64,000 bases of DNA. Origin: Hanleya hanleyi (lineage: Eukaryota > Mollusca > Polyplacophora > Lepidopleurida > Hanleyidae). Each line of letters starts with the position of its first letter. The first letter of the stretch is position 1. Positions 57,001 to 64,000 of the stretch are shown in pieces. Below the pieces are notes generated by a model that ran no database searches, was not told the origin of the DNA, and was given only the letters and a program-made list of their open reading frames with translations. The stretch covers positions 558,001-622,000 of the forward strand of contig JAVTVY010017181.1 in assembly GCA_036873755.1 (NCBI GenBank), given 5' to 3'. The position numbers were made by a program, and so were the translations under genes.

Positions 57001-57634
57001 GGTTCGCCGAGGTGCGAAGAGTCCTCGCCATATACGACCTACCGTCGCTGCATCAACTCCTTCACAAGACGCCATCAAAAACATCTTGGAAGCGTATAGC
57101 TAGATCTGCTATCCTGGCCCACTGGACAGAAAAGATCTTGATTAGAGGACAGCTATATCCTTCACATCTGATGCCGGCTGACACCTCGATTGACCTGTGC
57201 TCTCCTCATCCAGCTGTGAAATCCATCACCTCAAATGTGGCTGACGTTCGTTCTGCACCGATAAGGTTAAGGCTCCTGACCGGGTGCTACGTCTTGCAAG
57301 CCAACCGTGCCGTATTCAATCAGCATGCAGTGAGAGCCATGTGCCAGCTTTGCTCTCAGAGCAATGAGAACAGAACGCATTTTCTTGTCACCTGTGACGC
57401 TTTATCTGAAATACGCACCAAGTTCCTGATCTCCTTGCCTCCACCTTGTGCTTTGCGTGTGGTACAGCTGCTCTCAATGCTTCATCGGTTCCTGACCATC
57501 TAGCCTCACTCATATTGAATCCACTGAACTTCCTCGGTGAATGTTCCTGCCTGCCTTCGGTGGAGAGGATGATCAGGCGGTATACCTATATTCTCCATCA
57601 CCGTAGATCTGAGCTTTCAAATCAACTGCAATAG
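54075..57634 (+). pseudogene. LINE ORF2: endonuclease and reverse transcriptase, interrupted
   Basis: The N-terminal APE-type endonuclease (about residues 45-290) has 'ASFNCKNI', 'LQEHWL', 'YMPTRGS', 'LAGDFNCD' and 'SSDHHPIG'. The reverse transcriptase follows: 'LGRNKAPDCSG', 'LTPIFKKKG', 'NYRGITVTSL', 'LLDARAAFDVVDH', 'GVRQGGILS' and the catalytic 'CADDV' (normally Y/F-ADD). A zinc-knuckle-like C-x2-C-x8-H-x4-C lies near the C-terminus. A TAG at 56013-56015 interrupts the fingers region; the same frame reopens directly after it. Near 57,430-57,450 the frame shifts and the conserved tail ('RRYTYILHHRRSELSNQL') continues in another frame to 57634. Otherwise the frame is clean. Confidence 0.9.
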
Positions 57635-57879
57635 ACTAACTGAACTCCTAAAACAAATCTATTAAGATCTTATTACATGTAGACATCGCTTCTTCAAACT
57701 GCATGAACTGGCGACTCCCGACTCCTCCTTTGTGCCTTGTGTTGTGGTGTGGCGTGTTTTTAACATTCGTTTCGTGTCGTGTGTGTGTTTTAATATTCAT
57801 TGTGGAACTATGTACTCCTACGGAGGTGCTCCTTTACAGAGGAGGGATTTACCAACTGAACTGAACTGAACTATGGCTA

Positions 57880-59080
57880 TGCGAGAGAGAACTAATCCAG
57901 ACGTCGTGTTTTGAGCCAATAGAATTGCGCATCCTCAAAAATTGAACCAATGAAATTGGGGTGAGCGGCAGTTGCGTGACCAGAAGTGATATTTGACCCT
58001 GTCTGGATGGAATCTTTGACCCAGCGCGTTTCAGTATTCCCATGAATGGAATGTCATGAATCTCAAGACTGCGCCTCAATTGTGGTTGAAGTATGACGGT
58101 TTACCTCCCCAGTAGTTTACTGGGTACATAATGAGTGACGTACGAATGAGTATCACAAGGACAGCTTCACAAATGTGGGTTCCTGATTGGACACGGGCAA
58201 CCATGATGATGATGACACTCAAAAGCAATAAACAACACAAATGACATCATCATTATTTATAGGAAAATGTTGTGTTTTTTTTCTCTCTTTTTCTTTGTTC
58301 AACACTTTGTATTGATGACTCTTTTGACTCCTTCTGGGAGCTTGAAAATTTGACTTGGCGGGCCCGCGAAGAATACAGCCACATGTGCTTCTGATTGGCT
58401 CAAGCTCCGTGCTGGTAACAGACATTAAAAATGTTTTGTTAAATGTCTGGTCATATTTAACCGGACAAGTGCGGATGTTGAACCTTTACACAACACACCA
58501 AATCAAGAATACACTAAATCTGACGGCTATCTGTGCGTCGCTAATTTCTAGTTCTCCCTCAATTTAATCAAAATTAAGTACTATTTGCTCCCCCATATGG
58601 ATATGTCGCTTATAGCGACATATACGATTGGGAAGCATTGATAGGATATTAATTTATTAAGATTGGTTCTCTCTATGCTTACTTAATTATGGTGAAATAT
58701 TGTGAACTTGTGAAACCGGTAACTGGCATATTTCCAACTTAACGATGCAAGTACATTCATTCAGGAAAGCATAATGGGCATTATAGCAAGGAAATCTGAA
58801 GTATTATTCACTGTTTTCATGTCAGTTATCGCTATGGTATTTGAAAAGGTGTCCCCCTGCACATCAGGAGAAATATGATTTATTGGCCTCAGATTGTCAC
58901 CATAAACTTGACTGCTGCTGAGCGAGGCGTGTTCAGGGCCTGTTCATTGTTATTGTGTTGAGACGGGAACGGGCTATTGGAAAACGTTTATTTTACGCAA
59001 TCTGGAGTTATTTATCATTGATAAAGAAAAAACCTGCTGTACTGATGACCTATTCATAGATTGAAATATAAATAGAAAAA
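57880..59080. other. Intergenic stretch without recognised gene
   Basis: No coding signature in 1.2 kb. A short perfect hairpin, ATATGTCGCTTATAGCGACATAT, lies at about 58,600-58,623. (GAT)n occurs near 58,205. Confidence 0.55.
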
Positions 59081-59084
59081 GAAA

Positions 59085-59156
59085 GGTTCCGGCGAGGATC
59101 GAACTCGCGACCTTCTGCGTGTAAAGCAGATGTGATAACCACTACACCACGGAACC
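59085..59156 (-). tRNA. tRNA-Val (anticodon UAC)
   Basis: On the minus strand the 72 nt start GGTTCCGTGGTGTAGTGGTT and end with the paired GGAACC. The acceptor stem pairs 7/7 with the usual end (GGTTCCG/CGGAACC). The D-arm, the anticodon loop CTTTACACG with anticodon TAC (plus-strand 'gta' at 59121-59123) and the T-arm 'GAGTTCGATCCTC' are all present. It closely follows the animal tRNA-Val consensus. The internal A box (TGGTGTAGTGG) and B box (GAGTTCGATCC) support pol III transcription, and TTTCTTTTT directly after the gene is a terminator. No intron. The base after the acceptor stem is U rather than the usual A, a point against full function. It has no other tRNA nearby. Confidence 0.95.
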
Positions 59157-60530
59157 AGGCGTGCATATATAGTTCCTAATTTTATTTATTTATTATCCCC
59201 CCCCATTTTTATTGAGCTCCCAACATATGATAAGATATCCATTTAAAGTGTCTGTAAATAGTGTCAAGCTATGTATGTCTGACTATAACCAATACAAGAC
59301 GAATGTGTGATGAGTAAGAGACAATTCCATATATCTGTTATAAATTTAAATATTTCCACGTACATATGACTGAAAATCGATATCGATTTCAATATATATT
59401 GTTTGTTCAAGCCCGGATACAAAATGTGGTGGACTGAAAACTATATCACAGGTAGGCCTATATATAGGCGGTGCGATGTTAATCACACCTGACCACATTC
59501 TCAAAGATAGCCGCATGGGAGACCAAAGCTACTTTCACTGGGTCAGAGCCATCCTTAAGGATTTATACTAGAAAATCTGATTAATCAAACTTTACCACCC
59601 TTTGTCAGACTTTTAGCGAATTCTCCCCAAAGATCCCAATGAGTATGGGAATGAAAATTCAACCGCTCGACACGAGGAAGATATTAAAAGAAGAAAAATG
59701 AAAAAGAATATTTTCATATTTACATTTATTTTGCATAATTGTATTAAGCAGGAATGTCAATCGGGCTTAAAGTTCGCACAGACTGCACTATTATGCCCTT
59801 ACGGGTTCACAGGGATTCGCCCATGCAAGGAATAGACCACCAGTCTGTTTTTCGGCCACCATTTGTTGTAAAATCTTCAACCCAAATCACTTGTATGCAT
59901 ATATTTTCTGAAAGAGCTTGATTAAGATATTATTTTAAGACACAGCACTGGTATGTTATAGAAAACTGAATCTCGAACATTCCCCTACAAGCTTGCTTAC
60001 TTTTTCCTAGAAAACCCATTAAAAAGTCGAAAAATGGTCAAATTCAGCTCAGTTTCCAGAAAAATCTGTTTGATCGATTTCAATTAAATTTCTCTCCCAT
60101 GTTGCCAGGTCCGGTGTACTGAAAATATTGAAAAGGCGAAAAATGTGGGGATCAGCATACCTGTTTTTTTGCCAGATTTTCTTTCCGTAAATGAGTCATG
60201 ATTTTTTGACCCAACCTCCAAACCGGGTTATCTCTGGCAGAAGGGAGATAACCCTGTTTGGAGGTTGTCCATGATCTCGATCAACGTGTAGACGAACCCA
60301 GCCATCGATTCGTATATGCTCGTTTGCAACGATGATAATGCTAAACAGGATGGTATTATAGATATAAGCTATTAGGACAGCAAGAAGAATTATGATGTAG
60401 CAGAACACGAGCGGTCTATCGTATTATGAAACTAGACGGGGGCCACCTTAGAAGAGTGAATCCCGCATCATCGGATAGGGAATAGTGAGAAAAAGAGAGT
60501 TTGAATTGACGATACGCATAAAAGGAACAA
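59157..60530. other. Intergenic stretch with one hairpin
   Basis: No credible gene in about 1.4 kb. 60212-60267 forms a stem: CAACCTCCAAACCGGGTTAT pairs with ATAACCCTGTTTGGAGGTTG across a 13-base middle. C-rich and T-rich simple runs occur near 59,195 and 60,150. Confidence 0.6.
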
Positions 60531-60737
60531 AATAACTCAAAGCTATCATGTTAATCATTTTATTAGCTATGATTAGCTATGCGCAAGATGTTTTATCAGT
60601 GATCTACGTGTAATTCTTCGATTAATTCATGGATTATTCGTAAGCACTAATACGCAGTCTCGATTATCAAGTGGGTCCAAATCTCAATGTTCGTCCGCGG
60701 AGTCGGTCGACTCTGAGTCCTTAGACCCTTGATTGTA

Positions 60738-61060
60738 CTACGTTTGGCGCAGCGTCTTTTCCATCACGGGGATAGGGTCTTCGTTAGCCATTTCAAGCGA
60801 TTCATTATCACCGTAGTCTTGCCCCAAGTATCGGTGTTTCTGCTCTTGAATATCTTCCTCCGTTATAGGCTTGCCAAACAGTTCTTTCCAGATACTATAC
60901 ATGCTATATTCGATGCGCTTGCGCGAATTACTGCATGGATCTATTTTCACAGGGAAGGCTCTTTCTTCGCAGTCGCTCTCTTCGTCTGAAGCGTATTTTC
61001 CTTTACGAAAGTCAGAAATATGTTCGCTCTTATCAAGCCACTGACATTTTTCTCGTTGAA
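60738..61060 (-). pseudogene. Unidentified Polinton-associated ORF, left copy
   Basis: The minus frame encodes acidic/basic sequence including 'YASDEESDCEERAFP', 'YSMYSIWKELFGKPI' and 'LEMANEDPIPVMEKTLRQ'. The C-terminal portion is repeated on the plus strand in the right arm near 62,605-62,665 ('MANEDHIPMMEKTLRQ'), where it continues further before decaying. I do not recognise the protein. A capsid-related or accessory protein of the element is possible but unsupported. Confidence 0.45.
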
Positions 61061-61510
61061 ACTTGTCGTTTTACTGTCTTCAAACCTCTGTGGACGCGTG
61101 TTCGTATATAATCCATCTCCGGCTGGCGTAGCGTGGTCGATATACTTGGACTCATCACACGAGAGAGGGTAGTATAATACTGGGTTCCAATTAGGGGCAA
61201 CGTGGGGCGTGGAAGAGCGGGGCGATCGGCAGTTGTTGATTTGTGACTCTTGGAGTTGTTGCATCAAGAGGATCATTCACCAAGCCTCAATCCGTTTTCG
61301 GCTTTTTACGAACAGCTCCAAATCTAATCTCACTGATAGGCAACAAAAATGTAATGAGCTGTTACATTATTATGCGAGCGGTGTATCAAGCGAAACGCGT
61401 CACATAATTTAGTTTCTATCTATGTAGTTCTGTCATCCGTGCCATTATACATTTCAGTTATGTCATAAATAGCTTCAGTACGGTAATATATCACGACCAA
61501 CTCTCTTTGG

Positions 61511-62110
61511 TTAGAGCAGCTTTACAAAATCTACAGAGCTATATGTAATCGAAGCCAGGAGGTATACCAAGAATTTATTTCGCTGTATTACATTGGTGGC
61601 CAGTCTGTTCCCCTCCGCTGTATGAAGATTCAAATGCACGAACAGGTAGTTATAGTGCCGACTTATGGCTGTTTGAAATAGTCGATCTTCTAGGATAAAT
61701 TGGACTTCCGAACACGCGAACTTGCGCTTTGCCAATGGGATTGCTGAATGACACGACAGTGGCAGTTTCAGGTGATATTTCTGAATGCCTTCTCTTGAGG
61801 AAAGAGATTCTGGGTCAACAGATGACGGATAGATCACGATGATGCTAGCCATTGGTAAACAAGTCTGCTATTTTTTCGTCTCCTTTTACAACACCAATCA
61901 AATCGGCTAGTACTACTTGTTAGGGGTCAAAATAATACGCTTGATCCATATCGTGAGGAATGCCGGGAATAAACATGTTCTTTAATGGCATAGTCTCATA
62001 GGCGGGCTGCCATTGACTGTAGCATCAAACAATACGGGTATAGCTGATGGGCGCTTTCTACGAATTTGATCACCCAGGACGTCTTGCCACAACCGCCATC
62101 GTTTTGGAAT
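61511..62110 (-). pseudogene. Polinton-type packaging ATPase remnant
   Basis: On the minus strand a Walker-A motif GGCGKT (62080-62098) is followed, in shifting frames, by further family landmarks: an acidic Walker-B-like segment ending 'IADLFTNG' (about 61,860), a 'HHRDLSV' stretch (about 61,840), and 'KAQVRVFGS' (about 61,715). In Polintons and related viruses this FtsK/HerA-type ATPase pumps DNA into capsids. Several frame changes and stops separate the landmarks, so no product is possible. The open frame at 61511-61852 alone is not the native reading frame throughout. Confidence 0.65.
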
Positions 62111-62603
62111 GCTCTACCTGTACTACATACGATGGACCCATAGGGGGTGGATTCGACGGTGTTGCTTAGCTGTTTTCAAAGTGAAGGTGTCTGAGCATAC
62201 TATGTCTAAGAGAGAAGGTTCGCTGACAGACCATACCTTTTCTCGACATCTTGATGTCTCCAAGATTAGATATGGGATGATAATGAACACGTGTTACCAC
62301 CTCTTATATGTACACCACCACCTCCACCACCACTACAGCCAATTCGGTCCAAGGGTAAGACAGACGCTACACAGTGCACACACAAGGCACGGTATTGGGC
62401 GAGAACTCAACTTTATTTTATATTCCGTAAACATGGTAAAATACAATTATTGCGTAAAGATCTATAGACGCACTGTGCCCTACGGGAGAGCCCGCGACAT
62501 CTGCTTTGGTAACATCTTTTCCTCGGTATTTTTCTTGATCCGTTCATTGGATACTAACACGAGATCGGACCATGAGATGGTCGTATCTGATGCTGGGAGC
62601 CCC

Positions 62604-62820
62604 GCTTGAAATGGCCAACGAAGACCATATCCCGATGATGGAGAAGACGCTGCGCCAAATGTTTTACGATCAAGTGATGAAATGAAACACGCTGCTATAT
62701 GACCATATTCATCAGGAAATTGTGCAAACAACGAAGCGTCTCCAAATTCTATACGATATGGACTACGAAGATGCTTTGAAGCAGGCTATTAAGATGCAAA
62801 ATGTTTATTCAGTAAACTAA
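62604..62820 (+). pseudogene. Unidentified Polinton-associated ORF, right copy
   Basis: Plus-strand inverted counterpart of the frame at 60,738. Begins with 'MANEDHIPMMEKTLRQ', has a TGA within about 20 codons, then continues with the hydrophilic helical 'IHQEIVQTTKRLQILYDMDY' and ends at TAA near 62,820. It carries sequence deleted from the left arm. Confidence 0.45.
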
Positions 62821-63010
62821 TTATCTGTGACAACACATCTGTAACTGAAGAAAATGGCGAGGTAGAGGGCTCAGAATCGACCGACTCTGCGGACGAACAT
62901 TGAGAGATGAACCCAGTTGATAATCGAAACTGCGTATTACTCGTTGCGAATTATCAGTGGAGTAATCGATGAATTACACGTAGATCACATTGTAGCTTCG
63001 AGTTATTAAA

Positions 63011-64000
63011 CCTAATTTAGATTGTGACGAAATCATGTTTTGCACGTAATCCAGATTTATCCAGTTGTGTAAATTTCGGCTTTAGGACGCCTTCCTTTAT
63101 AAAGAGATAGAGAAATTTCCAAAACCCCTCCAATTCGGATCATGACGTCACTATGGCGCCATCATGGCGATTGAACGACGCGTCTCTCTCTTGGGTATGC
63201 AACGACGTCAGTCTCATCTCCGTGGGGATTTTAATGAATTTCAAAAAAAAAAAAAAAAAAAAAAATCCAATAGCCATCTTACCTTAGTAAGGGTATTAAG
63301 TGCGTAGTATAACAGGGTCAAACATCGCCACAACCTACGATTATCTACTCATAACCTACACATCTTTGAATATAACAAGCCCAGACAACATCTACTGGTA
63401 TACTCTGAAGGCAGCTGGGCAGGATGGATTAGTGTTAATTACAAGTGTCTAGTCCGTCATTCATAATTCAGCCGTCGTCCATTAAAGAATATCCGCGTCC
63501 ATAATCCAAAGACCTATTCCATATCCCATATAACAGTATTAGCACCAAATTCAAAAAGACAAACATAGTATACATAAACATAGGCTAGTTTCTTGCAAGA
63601 GAGAAGCGGTCAACAGTTTTCAATGATGCCGACAATATAGACGTCATGATGTTCCAAAAATCCGTATCGCTGATCAGTATTCTTAATCCATAATAATCTT
63701 TGTAAAGTCGTCATCTAGAGAATGATGTATCTCAGTCACTCTTCGATTGTGACTGTTCATATGAGCACCATGAGGATCTTGAAGTACATGGGTTCATACG
63801 GCCCCTAGCCCCGGGTTAAGCGGAATTAGGCACACGTTACGAAACGTAACGCCATAGATCTTGCACGCTACGCTCGTATTTTGCTATCAGCATGCGATAT
63901 GTATCGCCAAATTTGATAAACTTTGAGTGGAGGCGCATGGTGGAATAGCACTGTTTTATAAGTTTCTGCAACAATGTTTTGTGACGTTGATTAAAATCGT
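63011..64000. other. Terminal kilobase, nothing recognised
   Basis: Contains a run of about 23 A at 63,243-63,265, which might be the tail of a retroposed copy inserted with its body to the left, but no body could be identified. No ORF over 60 codons and no inverted pair was seen. Confidence 0.5.

Larger units (their letters stand above)
51600..57872 (+). mobile_element. Near full-length non-LTR retrotransposon (LINE, CR1/L2-like)
   Basis: ORF1 (51704-54049) and ORF2 (54075 to about 57634) lie head to tail with 25 bp between them, and the 3' end carries a short tandem tail, (CTGAA)n at 57855-57872. No LTRs and no poly(A) tail. PHD-type zinc fingers in ORF1, an APE-type endonuclease and a simple-repeat tail are typical of the CR1/L2 part of the Jockey group, but clade assignment needs a tree. 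The 5' boundary is a guess. ORF2 has one in-frame stop and one frameshift, so this copy is probably inactive yet young. Confidence 0.88.
60531..63010. mobile_element. Decayed Polinton/Maverick-like fragment between inverted arms
   Basis: Left (60531-60799) and right (62604-63010) arms are inverted copies at about 80% similarity by eye: 'CTCAATGTTCGTCCGC' near 60,690 pairs with 'GCGGACGAACATTGAG' near 62,890, and both end at 'CGCTTGAAATGGC' type sequence. Between them is a broken packaging-ATPase frame (separate entry). Polintons are self-synthesising, virus-like DNA transposons of animals. The fragment is only 2.5 kb against a usual 15-20 kb, so most genes are missing. Frameshifts and stops show it is dead. 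Confidence 0.6.

Noticed and set aside
51704..57634. Host zinc-finger gene followed by an unrelated gene
   Set aside because: The adjacent endonuclease and reverse-transcriptase domains in the same orientation and the simple-repeat tail identify both as parts of one LINE.
62109..62609. 166-codon plus-strand ORF
   Set aside because: It runs antisense through the broken ATPase region and on into the right arm, with no recognisable motif and His/Tyr-rich chance composition.
63243..63265. Poly(A) run as the tail of a SINE or processed pseudogene
   Set aside because: No body with pol III boxes or coding sequence could be found to its left, and no flanking duplication was seen.

Overview
The window is animal nuclear DNA. 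It is AT-rich, its genes have introns with GT-AG junctions, and it is packed with transposons, foldback elements and microsatellites. The dominant host gene is HYDIN, a cilia/flagella central-apparatus protein. The dispersed repeats (modules starting with a CCCTTCGGCC-type palindrome next to (CTGT)n/(GACA)n runs, and stretches rich in 'GACCTTGACC' motifs) are of a kind I associate with marine molluscs, probably a bivalve. That taxonomic guess is inference.

Layout: 1-1,752 is a tandem-repeat element and a small inverted-repeat element. 1,987-24,044 (minus) holds the first 35 coding exons of HYDIN. I placed every junction by reading frame and GT-AG sites: 6,421 nt, about 2,140 residues, phase-consistent from ATG to the edge and with no disabling lesion. 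The rest of the gene lies left of the window. Its introns carry several MITE-like elements, a 5S-rRNA-derived sequence, and an exact five-fold duplication of one exon/intron junction.

24.2-31.3 kb is a cluster of mobile elements. It includes a 1.96-kb TTAA-flanked element with eight exact copies of a 15-bp motif near its ends, a DNA transposon with a 116-codon ORF, a 180-bp tandem repeat that it interrupts, and three long foldback elements. 33,377-47,078 is a complete PIF/Harbinger transposon with both genes apparently intact: a three-exon DDE transposase (plus) and a two-exon Myb/SANT-like protein (minus). It appears to sit inside another terminal-inverted-repeat element (33,320-48,529). 49.4-50.0 kb has remnants of an OTU-protease-like ORF. 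About 51.6-57.9 kb is a near-complete non-LTR retrotransposon (LINE) with an open ORF1 and an ORF2 broken by one stop codon and a terminal frameshift. A tRNA-Val(UAC) gene is at 59,085-59,156. 60.5-63.0 kb is a decayed Polinton/Maverick-like fragment between inverted arms, recognised by a broken packaging-ATPase reading frame. The last kilobase shows nothing I can name.

Only HYDIN and the tRNA look like host genes. The rest is a record of repeated insertion. No operons or bacterial features are present; most short ORFs are chance or antisense to the exons above.
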